Below are positions 8,542-17,142 of a stretch of 55,301 nucleotides of DNA, piece after piece. How positions within the stretch are numbered: position 1 is the stretch's first letter; each line of letters starts with the position of its first letter. The notes under the pieces are model-generated. The model searched no databases, had not been told where the DNA came from, and saw only the letters and a list, made by a program, of their open reading frames with translations. The stretch lies in the NCBI GenBank assembly GCA_022825505.1, contig JAJDWR010000014.1, positions 1 to 55,301 of the forward strand, written 5' to 3'. The position numbers were made by a program, and so were the translations under genes. Origin of the DNA: Gammaproteobacteria bacterium. GTDB taxonomy: Bacteria; Pseudomonadota; Gammaproteobacteria; Steroidobacterales; Rariloculaceae.

Positions 8542-9257
8542 CGATCGGTCCCGGTCTGCGGCGGGTCCGCCTCGATCATGAAGTCGCCGAACCTGGGATC
8601 GCATTCGTACGTCCATATCTCCGCGTCGGGGACGAGGTCCCAGCCGAATTCGATGGAAAACGGTTCTTCGTAGAAGGTCGGGTCGTGGACGACCGCCTCC
8701 AGTATCAGTTCGTCTCCGATGCGAGTATAGCGCTCGATCACATAGGTGTTTTCGTCGCCGGAAAACGGGTGGCCCTGAATGTTCATGGCGTTGTCCGGAG
8801 ACAGATGCGTGGTCGTCACCACCAGCGTTTCGCCGTCCCAGCGTCCGGTGGAGTAGCCGCTCATGGACAGGGGCCAGTGTTCGGGCGCTTCGCGGCCGTC
8901 CATGTAGATGCGGCGGACCTGATGAAAGTATTCCCGCAGCAGCACGATCTGATGTTCCTGCTGGATGATTTCCAGCAGATAGGGGTCCGTGATGCCCCGG
9001 GGCACACCGGGCATGATGCATCGGAACAGGGGATCGTCCCGAGGGTCGTATCGGTCCCAGTCGGCTTGTCCCGCAGGAGTCAGCGGCAGGTCGCTTGCGG
9101 GACGGGCGGATGCGCTGAGGGGCACGTTGTAATTCCATATTCCCTCGAAGTCCGCCTGGGCGAGGGCAGATTCGACTGGGTACCCGGCCGCGAGGACGGT
9201 CACGAATACCAACCCGGCGCAGACGCCAGCCGGCAGGGGTCCCGGCATCCGATTCAT
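8538..9257 (-). CDS. Secreted DUF6152-partner protein
   Basis: This 239-residue protein has a signal peptide (V-L-A-A-G-Y-P-V-E-S-A-L-A-Q) and an F-E-G-I-W-N-Y opening. Its core matches the second domain of the DUF6152 fusions: D-P-L-F-R-C-I-M-P-G-V-P, R-R-I-Y-M-D-G-R-E, S-G-Y-S-T-G-R-W-D-G-E-T-L-V-V and V-I-E-R-Y-T-R-I-G-D-E-L. Two cysteines (CIMPG and ECDP) recur across copies. The function is unknown; the fold is probably all-beta and periplasmic. It lies directly upstream of, and overlaps, the DUF6152 gene at 8110-8541. Confidence 0.8.
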   Translation of the reverse strand: MNRMPGPLPAGVCAGLVFVTVLAAGYPVESALAQADFEGIWNYNVPLSASARPASDLPLTPAGQADWDRYDPRDDPLFRCIMPGVPRGITDPYLLEIIQQEHQIVLLREYFHQVRRIYMDGREAPEHWPLSMSGYSTGRWDGETLVVTTTHLSPDNAMNIQGHPFSGDENTYVIERYTRIGDELILEAVVHDPTFYEEPFSIEFGWDLVPDAEIWTYECDPRFGDFMIEADPPQTGTDR

Positions 9258-9332
9258 GATTGGAGCGGAATCATGGGCGCGACGGCTGCGTGACGGGTAC
9301 GTGGCCCGCCCGCCTGCCCGGTTCGTACGCCT

Positions 9333-10784
9333 TCACGGTTGCTGCCCGCGGGCGTCGGGCTCATCATGCTGCGGAAGCCACTCCCGCAACTCGGCCCTGA
9401 CTTCCTCCAGGGCCGGGTCCGCGGCGCGGTTCGCCCATTCGTGCGGGTCGGTTTCAAGGTCGTAAAGCTCTTCGGACCCGTCCGAGTAGACGATGTACCG
9501 GTAACGGTCGCTGCTGACCGCGTGATTGCGGTATCCGTAGGTCGTCACCACCGCCTTTCGCTCCAGAGTCGCGTCGGGATCGTCGAGCAGCGGCACGAGG
9601 CTCACGCCTTCCATGTGTTGCGGTGTCGGCAGCCCCGCCAGTTCGGTGAGCGTGGGGTAAATGTCCAGGAGCGATACCGGCACGTCCGAGCGGCTGCCGG
9701 CCTGCGTGACGCCCGGAGCGACCAGGATCAGCGGTATCCGGGTGGTTTCCCTCCACAGCGTTTGCTTGCGCCAGCGTGCCTTCTCGCCGAGATGAAAGCC
9801 GTGGTCGGAGAACAGGACGATGATCGTGTTCTCCCACCGCCCGCTCCGTTCCAACGCATCGAGCACCAGTCCCATCATGGCGTCGGCGAAGCTGACGCTG
9901 GCGAGATACGCTTGCACGCCGTCCTTCCAGACGCCCGCCTCCAGCGCCCACTGGTGTACGTCCATCGGTAACCCGGTGGTCGAGCCCTGCATTCTGGCGA
10001 TCTCGGAAATGTCATCGAGATCGTTTTCCAGGACAGGTGGAAGTTCCACGGTGTCCAGCGGGTACAGATCGAAGTACTTTTGCGGCAGGTACCAGGGCAG
10101 ATGAGGACGATAGATGCCCACGGCATCGAATCGGGGACCGTCGGTTTCGGTCAGGAGTTGCCGCACCGACCAGGCAGCAACCTGACCGTCGCCCATGGCG
10201 CGGTCGTCGGCGAAAAGCGGCGCCCAGTCGACCCTCACGGTCAGCGGGTTGCCGTTGGCCGGGAGGTCGTGGGGCCTGATTTCGTCGGGGATCTGCCGAT
10301 CCAGGGACGGATAGTAGGCGTCCCAGGCCGTGGTGTCGTTGTAGCCGTAATAGGCCCAGGCGTTGAATGTGCTGGAATGGAACAGCTTGCCGGCGCCGAA
10401 GGTTGTGTAGCCGGCATCCTGGAAGTGTCCCGGCAGCGTACGAATGTCCTGGAAGACGTCCATCGTACGCCAGTCCGGCTGGTTCACGTAAACGCCGGTC
10501 GTGGCAGCACTCAGACCGGTCATGAGAGCCGTCCGGGCGGGATTGCACATGACGGAGGTTGAATGCGCGTTGGTAAACACCATGCCCCGCTCGGCGAGGC
10601 GGTCCATGTTGGGCGTTTGCGCCTGCGGATGCCCGTCGAGCGGGCCGACCCAGTCGTTCAGGTCGTCGATGGAAATGAAGAGGATGTCGGGAGGCGTAGC
10701 CGGTTGCGCGTCCAGGCGGGCAGCCGGCAGAGCCAGTACGAACAGAAGTACAACGATAGAGTGCGGTGACCTCACGGGGCGCAT
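9333..10784 (-). CDS. Secreted sulfatase (iduronate-2-sulfatase-like)
   Basis: This 483-residue sulfatase has a signal peptide ending ARLDAQ. The formylglycine motif is Cys80 in C-N-P-A-R-T-A-L-M-T-G, matching the C-x-P/A-x-R consensus that FGE converts. The metal-binding I-S-I-D-D-L-N-D-W lies at residues 38-46, with G-A-G-K-L-F-H (Lys/His) and F-S-D-H-G-F-H-L-G-E-K further in. The overall layout (SIDDLNDW, then LPWYLPQKYFDLYP) resembles iduronate-2-sulfatase-type enzymes and bacterial polysaccharide sulfatases. The substrate is not determined. The gene is divergent from the DUF4159 gene and followed by the DUF6152 pair. No formylglycine-generating enzyme gene is in the window. Confidence 0.93.
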   Translation of the reverse strand: MRPVRSPHSIVVLLFVLALPAARLDAQPATPPDILFISIDDLNDWVGPLDGHPQAQTPNMDRLAERGMVFTNAHSTSVMCNPARTALMTGLSAATTGVYVNQPDWRTMDVFQDIRTLPGHFQDAGYTTFGAGKLFHSSTFNAWAYYGYNDTTAWDAYYPSLDRQIPDEIRPHDLPANGNPLTVRVDWAPLFADDRAMGDGQVAAWSVRQLLTETDGPRFDAVGIYRPHLPWYLPQKYFDLYPLDTVELPPVLENDLDDISEIARMQGSTTGLPMDVHQWALEAGVWKDGVQAYLASVSFADAMMGLVLDALERSGRWENTIIVLFSDHGFHLGEKARWRKQTLWRETTRIPLILVAPGVTQAGSRSDVPVSLLDIYPTLTELAGLPTPQHMEGVSLVPLLDDPDATLERKAVVTTYGYRNHAVSSDRYRYIVYSDGSEELYDLETDPHEWANRAADPALEEVRAELREWLPQHDEPDARGQQP

Positions 10785-10877
10785 TATACGTACGGATCGG
10801 TTACATTGGCTCGCAACCGGATGAGTGTCATAATCCTTTCGCTGTTTTCGACCAGAGTGAGGCTAGACGGGGTGGAA

Positions 10878-11669
10878 ATGATTCGCCAGGCCAAATCCTC
10901 TGCCGTGTCCGGGCTGACCGCTGTGGCGCTGGCCGCCTGCCTGTGGGTCGAAACAGCCGCGGGGCAGGGAGGGGACGCCCGACTCGAGGGAGAGCCCACC
11001 GCAGAATTTCACTTTGCCAGGCTCGTATACAGGAACTCTCCCTCCAGTCGCCGCGGCCGGGGCTGGGGAGGCGGAGGCGCCTGGAGCACGGACTACGCGG
11101 ACGCCGAATACCACCTCATGCAGGGCGTCAACCGTCTCACCCGCGTCGATGGGCAGGCTGTCGACTACTATGGGGACGGCGGCCGGCTCATCACCCTGGA
11201 CGACGACCGCCTGTTCGACTACCCGTGGCTGTATGCCGTCGAGGTCGGTCAGTGGGAACTCAATACTTCGGAAGCCGCGCTGCTGAGAGAGTATCTCGAC
11301 CGCGGCGGGTTCCTGATGGTGGACGATTTCTGGGGGGAGTACGAGTGGTACATTTTCAACGAGTCCATGCGGTTGGTCTTTCCCGACCGCCCGATACTCG
11401 AACTCGGCGAAGATCATCCCTTGCTGCATGTGCTCTATGACCTTGACCAACGTACCCAGATACCGGGTCGAGGAGGCAACAGGCAAGGCACGGTGCCCCA
11501 TTGGCGGGGTATCTTCGACGACGACGGACGGCTCATGGTGGCCATCAACTTCAACATGGACATGGGCGATGCCTGGGAACACGCCGACGACCCCTGGTAC
11601 CCGGAACCCATGACCGCGCTGGCCTATCGGTTCGCCGTCAATTACCTGATCTACTCGATGACGCACTGA
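10878..11669 (+). CDS. Secreted DUF4159-domain protein
   Basis: This 263-residue protein starts at ATG 10878 behind GGTGG; the longer frame from 10806 has no signal or ribosome site. The signal peptide is followed by E-F-H-F-A-R-L-V-Y, a W-S-T-D-Y-A-D-A-E block and the DUF4159 core R-L-I-T-L-D-D-D-R-L-F-D-Y-P-W-L-Y, L-R-E-Y-L-D-R-G-G-F-L-M-V-D-D-F-W and F-A-V-N-Y-L-I-Y. DUF4159 proteins have a glutamine-amidotransferase-like fold and are often encoded near MoxR/VWA gene sets, which are not seen here. The biochemical role is unknown. Confidence 0.85.
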   Translation: MIRQAKSSAVSGLTAVALAACLWVETAAGQGGDARLEGEPTAEFHFARLVYRNSPSSRRGRGWGGGGAWSTDYADAEYHLMQGVNRLTRVDGQAVDYYGDGGRLITLDDDRLFDYPWLYAVEVGQWELNTSEAALLREYLDRGGFLMVDDFWGEYEWYIFNESMRLVFPDRPILELGEDHPLLHVLYDLDQRTQIPGRGGNRQGTVPHWRGIFDDDGRLMVAINFNMDMGDAWEHADDPWYPEPMTALAYRFAVNYLIYSMTH

Positions 11670-11700
11670 ATCGCCGTTGCGGGCGTGACGAGGCTGCATC

Positions 11701-12387
11701 ATGAACCTGAGAAACGCAGCGACACAGGAAAAAAGACAGCCGCTTCAACAGGTTGGATGGCGTTGCGCGCACTGGCTCGCCGCGGCGGTGGCGATGGCGC
11801 TTTGCGCTGTTTCCCCCGGGCGTGCCCAGGATCGCATGCCGCCCATGGCTGCGGAAGACATGACTGCAGCGCAGACGGCTGCGGTTGCCGAGTTGGCCGC
11901 CGTGCGCGGCATCGTTCCAAGGGGGCCCTGGATCCCGCTGTTGCGCAGTCCCGAGGTGCTGAGTCGGGCGCGGGCCATGGGCGACTATCTTCGCTACGAC
12001 ACCAGCTTGCCGCCGCATCTGAGCGAATTCCTGATTCTGCTGACCGCCAGGGAGTGGGACCAGCAGTATGAATGGGCGGCACACTATCCGATTGCCCTGG
12101 ACGCAGAAATCGATCCGGAAACCGTCAGCGCGATTGCCGAGGGCCGCGTTCCCGAGGGCATGACCGACGATGAGGCCATTCTCCACGCCTTGTTCTCCGA
12201 ACTCATTGACACGCACCAGGTCGGCGACGAAACCTACGCACGTGCCGTGGATGCGTTTGGAGAGCGCGGCGTGATCGACGCAGTGGGGATCATCGGCTAT
12301 TACACACTGCTCGCCATGGTCATGAACACCGCCCGAACCCCTGTGCCTGCGACTGCGGCGGACGTTCCGCCTCTACCGGCACTCTGA
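11701..12387 (+). CDS. Secreted carboxymuconolactone decarboxylase/AhpD-like protein
   Basis: This 228-residue protein has a long N-terminal signal region ending SPGRAQ. The mature part resembles carboxymuconolactone decarboxylase-family proteins: P-W-I-P-L-L-R-S-P-E-V-L-S-R-A, E-F-L-I-L-L-T-A-R-E-W-D-Q-Q-Y-E-W and H-Y-P-I-A-L. The CxxC of AhpD peroxidases is absent, so peroxidase activity is unlikely; hydrolase or decarboxylase roles exist in the family. It lies 31 bases after the DUF4159 gene and 48 before prpD on the same strand. Confidence 0.78.
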   Translation: MNLRNAATQEKRQPLQQVGWRCAHWLAAAVAMALCAVSPGRAQDRMPPMAAEDMTAAQTAAVAELAAVRGIVPRGPWIPLLRSPEVLSRARAMGDYLRYDTSLPPHLSEFLILLTAREWDQQYEWAAHYPIALDAEIDPETVSAIAEGRVPEGMTDDEAILHALFSELIDTHQVGDETYARAVDAFGERGVIDAVGIIGYYTLLAMVMNTARTPVPATAADVPPLPAL

Positions 12388-12435
12388 CGTCCCGGGTGTC
12401 GCTGCGGGGTCCGGGCGCGTAGAATCGCGCACGCC

Positions 12436-13929
12436 ATGTCGAACGTCGATCTCCGCAATGCGGCACGTCCGGATCCCGACCCGGTCCTTGCCGCAATAGC
12501 CGACTACACGGTGGGCGAGTTACCGGACGCGCCCGAGGCTTACACGACCGCGCGCTACTGTCTCCTCGATGCCCTCGCCTGCGCATTCATGGCGCTGCGC
12601 TTGCCCGAGTGCACCAAGCTCCTCGGCCCCGTGGTCCCGGGCGCCGAATTGCGCAACGGTGCGCGCGTGCCGGGTACCGCGTACGAGCTCGATCCGGTCA
12701 CCGCCGCCTTCAACATCGGCGCGTTGGTCCGTTGGCTGGACTTCAACGACACCTGGCTTGCAGCCGAATGGGGGCACCCATCCGACAATCTGGGAGCGAT
12801 CCTTGCGGTAACGGACTACCGGGACCGCGCAGGTGATTCTCGTGGGCACTCGCCCATGCCCGTTCGCGACCTTCTCACCGCCATGATCAAGGCCTACGAA
12901 ATCCAGGGCGTGCTGAGTCTGGAAAACAGCTTCAATCGGGTCGGGCTGGATCACGTGCTGCTGGTCCGGATCGCCTCCACCGCGGTGGCCACGCATTTGC
13001 TTGGCGGCAGCCGCGAACAGGTCATCGACAGCGTTGCCAACGCCTGGATAGACGGCGGCGCGCTGCGGACCTACCGGCACGCGCCGAATACCGGTCCCCG
13101 CAAGAGTTGGGCCGCCGGCGATGCCACCAGCCGCGCCGTGCGCCTCGCGCTGCTGACGCTGGCCGGCGAGATGGGCTATCCGTCGGCGCTCAGCGCTCTG
13201 AAATGGGGGTTTTCCGATGTGCTCTTCGATGGTCAACCGGTCCGCCTGGCGCGTCCGTTGGGCACCTACGTAATGGAGAACATTCTCTTCAAGATTTCCT
13301 TTCCCGCCGAATTTCACGCGCAGACGGCGGTAGAAGCCGCGTTGACGCTGCATCCTGAGATAGAGAACCGGCTGGACGACATCTCGGAAGTCATGATCGA
13401 GACCCAGGAACCCGCCATCCGCATCATCGACAAGACCGGGCCGTTGCACAATCCGGCCGACCGCGACCACTGCCTGCAGTACATGGTCGCGGTGGCGTTG
13501 ATTTTCGGCAGGCTGACCGCGGATGACTACGAAGAGGCGGTGGCGGGCGACCCGCGAATCGATGCGCTGCGCGCCAGAATGAAGGTGAGCGAGAACACGC
13601 AGTTCACCCGCGACTACTACGATCCCGCAAAACGCTACATTGGCAACGCCGTGCAGGTCAGGTTCCGGGACGGGAGCGCCACCGACAGGATCGAGGTTCT
13701 GTGCCCAGCCGGGCACCGGGAGCGACGCGACGAGGCCTTGCCGGTGCTGATGCAGAAGTTCGAAACCGGCGTTCGCCCGAGGCTTGAGGCGGACGCCTGG
13801 ACGCGGCTTTCCGGGATCGCGGCGGATCAGGAGCGTTTCGAAGCGACCGCGGTGGATGAGTTGATGAATCTGCTGGTGCGTCAGCGCGAAATGGCTTCGG
13901 CGCCCTCGGAGGCCAGCAACTCGGCGTAG
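12436..13929 (+). CDS. prpD: 2-methylcitrate dehydratase (PrpD)
   Basis: This 497-residue protein aligns along its whole length with E. coli PrpD of the MmgE/PrpD family (483 residues). Close matches include the blocks A-R-Y-C-L-L-D-A-L, W-L-D-F-N-D-T-W-L-A-A-E-W-G-H-P-S-D-N, the segment L-E-N-S-F-N-R-V-G-L-D-H-V-L-L, T-Y-R-H-A-P-N-T-G, K-S-W-A-A-G-D-A-T-S-R-A and F-K-I-S-F-P-A-E-F-H. It dehydrates 2-methylcitrate to 2-methyl-cis-aconitate in the cytosolic methylcitrate cycle of propionate use. prpB, prpC and a PrpR regulator are not adjacent. The 3' end overlaps the convergent sulfatase gene by 49 bases (13881-13929). Confidence 0.93.
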   Translation: MSNVDLRNAARPDPDPVLAAIADYTVGELPDAPEAYTTARYCLLDALACAFMALRLPECTKLLGPVVPGAELRNGARVPGTAYELDPVTAAFNIGALVRWLDFNDTWLAAEWGHPSDNLGAILAVTDYRDRAGDSRGHSPMPVRDLLTAMIKAYEIQGVLSLENSFNRVGLDHVLLVRIASTAVATHLLGGSREQVIDSVANAWIDGGALRTYRHAPNTGPRKSWAAGDATSRAVRLALLTLAGEMGYPSALSALKWGFSDVLFDGQPVRLARPLGTYVMENILFKISFPAEFHAQTAVEAALTLHPEIENRLDDISEVMIETQEPAIRIIDKTGPLHNPADRDHCLQYMVAVALIFGRLTADDYEEAVAGDPRIDALRARMKVSENTQFTRDYYDPAKRYIGNAVQVRFRDGSATDRIEVLCPAGHRERRDEALPVLMQKFETGVRPRLEADAWTRLSGIAADQERFEATAVDELMNLLVRQREMASAPSEASNSA

Positions 13930-15329
13930 ATGCGCTTCAGCTCGTCGTAGTTCCGACGATCCTGATCACTCAATTCGTCCAGCGCGAGCGGGTTGATCTC
14001 GTGAGGGTCGCTGGCCAGGTGGTAGAACTCCTCCGCATCCGAGTTCAGGTCGACGATCAACTTGTATGCATCGTTGCGAATGAGGTCATGCGAGCTCGGG
14101 CCGAGTGCCTGCTCTGCGAACGCCCAACTGCGCGGTCCGGCGGCGTCGGCTTCAAGCAGCACGTTTTTCAGGCTGACCGAGTCCAGCCGCGTTTCCGCGG
14201 GCGCCAACTCCGCGGCATCGCCCCCGGCGAGTTCGATGATCGTCGCGAACAGGTCAACGGCGTGTCCGAGAACCCGCTTCTCCTGGCCGGCGCGAATTCC
14301 GGGTCCGGTCACGATCAGCGGCACGTTGACACCCCCCTCGTACGGCGTGCCCTTGACCTTGTTCCGGTCGCGCGGGCTGGGTGGATCGTCCCACACGACG
14401 GTGCCGTTGTCGGCTAGAAAGATCACGTAGGTTTCGTCCAGCACGTCCTGTGGAATCCGGCCGAGCAGTTGGCCGATCAGGGTGTCCACGGCCTCCACCT
14501 GTGCCAGAAAGTAGGGCTGCGTGTTGTCGTTGCTGACGGCGTCGGGATCCAGGTTCCCGGCATCGCTCGGCAACAGTTCGGTGGGCGGCAGATGAATGGG
14601 CGTATGCGGGTTTGCGAAGGACACCCAGGCAAACCACGCTTCGGCGCCCCTGGCGTTGATCCAGTCCGCGGCGTCGTCCACCGTCCGCTGGTCGGCGTAG
14701 CCACGGCTCTCGCTCAATTCGCCGTTCACGACGTGGTGCCAGGCAAAATAGCTGCCCGGCCCGCCGAAGAGATATCCGGAGAAGTGGTCGAATCCGGCCA
14801 GATTGGGGTGCCGGGCCAGGCCGTTCGCCGATGTGCCCAGATGCCACTTGCCGAATGCTCCCGTGCTGTACGGTGTCGCGAGGTCCTTGAGGGCCTCGGG
14901 CAACATGTATTCATTCGGACTCGGGCCTGCGGGCCGCGCGGGCATGGCGCCGTTAGAACCGCCGAAAGCGGGCCCTGCGTTGTCGTTTGCCCGGACATCT
15001 GGCATCTGCATAATCAGGAGCTGTCCCGCGGGCAGCGGACCCATGGGTGAAAAGTCGATTTCCTTTGGCGCCGATTGCGGCTTTTGGAGTGGCTCGATGA
15101 TCCCGAGACCGTCCCAGTCAGCGCCCAATGCCGTGCGCACACCGGTTCGGAAGGCGTATCGGCCCGTCAGGATCGCCGCGCGCGTCGGGGAGCACGTGGG
15201 TTGCGCCCAGAAATCCCTTATCAGCAAGCCGTCCCGGGCAAGTGCGTCGATGTTGGGCGTGACGGCGGTGGGTTGCCCGAAGTCGTAGGCTGCCAGGGTT
15301 TCCGTGCCGAGGTCGTCGGCAACGAGCAC
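13881..15329 (-). CDS. Secreted arylsulfatase, N-terminus uncertain
   Basis: Formylglycine sulfatase with N-I-L-V-L-V-A-D-D-L-G-T-E, the active-site C-S-P-T-R-A-A-I-L-T-G-R (Cys46 counted from the GTG at 15329), G-K-W-H-L-G, F-L-A-D-N-G-T and K-G-T-P-Y-E-G-G-V-N-V-P-L-I-V. The GTG at 15329 lies inside the first conserved strand, so it cannot be the true start. The same frame continues upstream through a clear signal peptide (G-G-L-L-A-A-L-F-V-C-A-A-A-A-G-A-G-A-Q) to about 15437, but I find no ATG, GTG or TTG there. A non-standard start such as ATT at 15437, or a frameshift to the GTG at 15445, would explain this. A close relative lies at 26202-27689. Confidence 0.9.
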   Translation of the reverse strand: MLVADDLGTETLAAYDFGQPTAVTPNIDALARDGLLIRDFWAQPTCSPTRAAILTGRYAFRTGVRTALGADWDGLGIIEPLQKPQSAPKEIDFSPMGPLPAGQLLIMQMPDVRANDNAGPAFGGSNGAMPARPAGPSPNEYMLPEALKDLATPYSTGAFGKWHLGTSANGLARHPNLAGFDHFSGYLFGGPGSYFAWHHVVNGELSESRGYADQRTVDDAADWINARGAEAWFAWVSFANPHTPIHLPPTELLPSDAGNLDPDAVSNDNTQPYFLAQVEAVDTLIGQLLGRIPQDVLDETYVIFLADNGTVVWDDPPSPRDRNKVKGTPYEGGVNVPLIVTGPGIRAGQEKRVLGHAVDLFATIIELAGGDAAELAPAETRLDSVSLKNVLLEADAAGPRSWAFAEQALGPSSHDLIRNDAYKLIVDLNSDAEEFYHLASDPHEINPLALDELSDQDRRNYDELKRIYAELLASEGAEAISR

Positions 15330-15553
15330 CAGGATATTGGGCTGTTGGGCGCCCGCGCCCGCCGCCGCCGCGCAAACAAAGAGCGCGGCCAGCAGCCCGC
15401 CGCGGGCGCCCGGCCAGTTTCGGCGCGGCGCGGGAATCTCGCCACGGGCCGCAGGAGCGCGGTGCCCGGCGGCGAATGGACTTCGATTGCCTGGGTCGCG
15501 TGGATGCAGGGTTGGTGTTCTCCCGTTTCGCGCTTGCCCGCGGGGGGCTGCGT

Positions 15554-16726
15554 CTAAGCGCTGCGATAGAGCTTGGTCATGACGAACTCATTGTGCCTCA
15601 GGGTCTCCGCAGCCGTCAGGCGCCCGTTGGCCGTCTGAATGACCACGTCCATCAGCGCCTGGCCCGCCTGGGGAATGGTCATCTCCCGGCGCACGACGCC
15701 GGATACGTCCACGTCGATGTGTTCGCCCATGGTGCGCACGGTCCGCGGGTTTCCGGTGATCTTGACGACCGGCATGATCGCGTTGCCGCAGATGTTTCCC
15801 TGGCCCGTGGGGAAGCAATGCACCACGTAGCCTGCCGCCGCCTGAATGGTGTTGCACTCCGCCGCCGCCGAGGAAGTGTCCATGAAATACAGTCCCGGCC
15901 CGCTCGACGGCGCCTCGGCCGGTTCCAGCACGTCGATGTAGCTGACCTGCTTGCCGATCTTTTCCAGGTTGCCCAGCGCCTTTTCCTCGATGGTGGTCAG
16001 CCCGCCGGCGATATTGCCCTTGGTGGGCTGGCTGTCGGACAGGTCGGAGGTTTTGTAGGGCTCGACCACCTCGTCCTGGTAGGCCTGCCACGTTCGCAGG
16101 AACTTCTGGCCGATCTCCGGCGTGGCGGCCCGCGCCGCGCAGATGTGCTCGGCGCCGGTAATCTCCGTGGTTTCGCCGAAGCAGCCGTAGATCCCTTCAG
16201 GGATCCAGGTGTCGTACAGATTGCCCACCGCCGGGCAGGAAGCCAGTCCGGTGGTGGTATCGGACTCGCCGCACTTGGCCGCGACCCACAGCTCGGAGAC
16301 ATTGCAGGGCTCGCGCTGCAGCCCCGACGTCATGTGCACGAATTCCTTCGCCTGCCGGGATGCCGCCGCGATGATGTTGATGTCCCCGTGCCGCTCGATG
16401 GAGAAACTCGCGGTGGGCTTGCCGGTGGCGGCAATGCCGTCGGCGATTTCCTGTGTCCAGTCCGGCTCGATGCCGATGACGACGCAAGCGGCGACGTTCG
16501 GGTTCGACCCCGTGCCGATCATGGTCCGGAAGTGGAGGTCCAGGTCCTCGCCGAACTGCAGGCGGCCGTATGCGTGGGGCAGGGCGATGGTGCCGTGGAT
16601 GTTGCTGGCCACTGCCTCGCAGGCCGCGTTGGAAATATCGTCCACCGGCAGGATCGCCACGTGGTTGCGTATGCCCACGCGGCCGTTCTCGCGCCGGTAT
16701 CCGTAGAATTTGCCGTTTGTCTTCAT
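15554..16726 (-). CDS. UxaA/SuyB-family dehydratase or sulfo-lyase, large subunit
   Basis: This 390-residue protein matches the C-terminal domain of altronate dehydratase (UxaA) and the large subunit SuyB of (2R)-sulfolactate sulfo-lyase: [45 protein letters not shown] and [11 protein letters not shown]. Such enzymes remove water or sulfite from 2,3-hydroxylated or sulfonated acids, using iron. The small subunit is encoded 10 bases upstream as a separate gene. A 390+95 split is typical of SuyAB and of some other two-subunit hydratases, while classical UxaA is one chain. The exact substrate remains open between an aldonate and a sulfonate. Confidence 0.85.
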   Translation of the reverse strand: MKTNGKFYGYRRENGRVGIRNHVAILPVDDISNAACEAVASNIHGTIALPHAYGRLQFGEDLDLHFRTMIGTGSNPNVAACVVIGIEPDWTQEIADGIAATGKPTASFSIERHGDINIIAAASRQAKEFVHMTSGLQREPCNVSELWVAAKCGESDTTTGLASCPAVGNLYDTWIPEGIYGCFGETTEITGAEHICAARAATPEIGQKFLRTWQAYQDEVVEPYKTSDLSDSQPTKGNIAGGLTTIEEKALGNLEKIGKQVSYIDVLEPAEAPSSGPGLYFMDTSSAAAECNTIQAAAGYVVHCFPTGQGNICGNAIMPVVKITGNPRTVRTMGEHIDVDVSGVVRREMTIPQAGQALMDVVIQTANGRLTAAETLRHNEFVMTKLYRSA

Positions 16727-16736
16727 TTTTTTGCAC

Positions 16737-17024
16737 CTACCAACGTTTTGTTTTCAGGTTGTGTGTGTGGACGTGTTCGCCCTTTCCGGTGTCCGCAACC
16801 ATGCGGCCCACATCGACTCCATACTTGATTGCCGTATCGCCTTCGGCCAGGTCGGTCAGCGCAATCTTGTGACCGATAGGCACGTCGTGCCGGGTGGCGA
16901 TCGTGAAATCGCTGTCATCTTCAGTCACCACGGCCAGCAGTTCCATGCCCGCCTTCACGCCTTCGACAACCACGACACCAACGTTATCGCGCCGATCGTG
17001 CACCAACAGATGGGGAATACTCAC
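16737..17024 (-). CDS. UxaA/SuyA-family small subunit (SAF domain)
   Basis: This 95-residue SAF-domain protein ends in the diagnostic G-E-H-V-H-T-H-N-L segment found at the end of the N-terminal domain of altronate/galactarate dehydratases and in SuyA. The GTG start at 17024 is backed by a perfect AAGGAGGG seven bases upstream. With the large subunit 10 bases downstream it should form the complete dehydratase or sulfo-lyase. The gene is divergent from the Gfo/Idh/MocA operon, with 118 bases for a shared regulatory region. Confidence 0.87.
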   Translation of the reverse strand: MSIPHLLVHDRRDNVGVVVVEGVKAGMELLAVVTEDDSDFTIATRHDVPIGHKIALTDLAEGDTAIKYGVDVGRMVADTGKGEHVHTHNLKTKRW

Positions 17025-17142
17025 GTGTCAGCCCTCCTTGTAACCCACTATGAATCGTATGAATCGCGCCTGCGAACGCGAGCGCGATAGTTTACGATAT
17101 TGCGCCTTTCGAATACCCGGTTGTGGACAGGAGAGACATGAA

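Noticed and set aside
12388..12435. Rho-independent terminator after the AhpD-like gene
   Set aside because: No stable hairpin followed by a T-run is visible here or at most other gene ends; I annotate no terminators.
15554..17024. Firm naming as suyAB or uxaA
   Set aside because: The split layout fits both sulfolactate sulfo-lyase and other two-subunit hydratases; sequence motifs alone do not decide the substrate.
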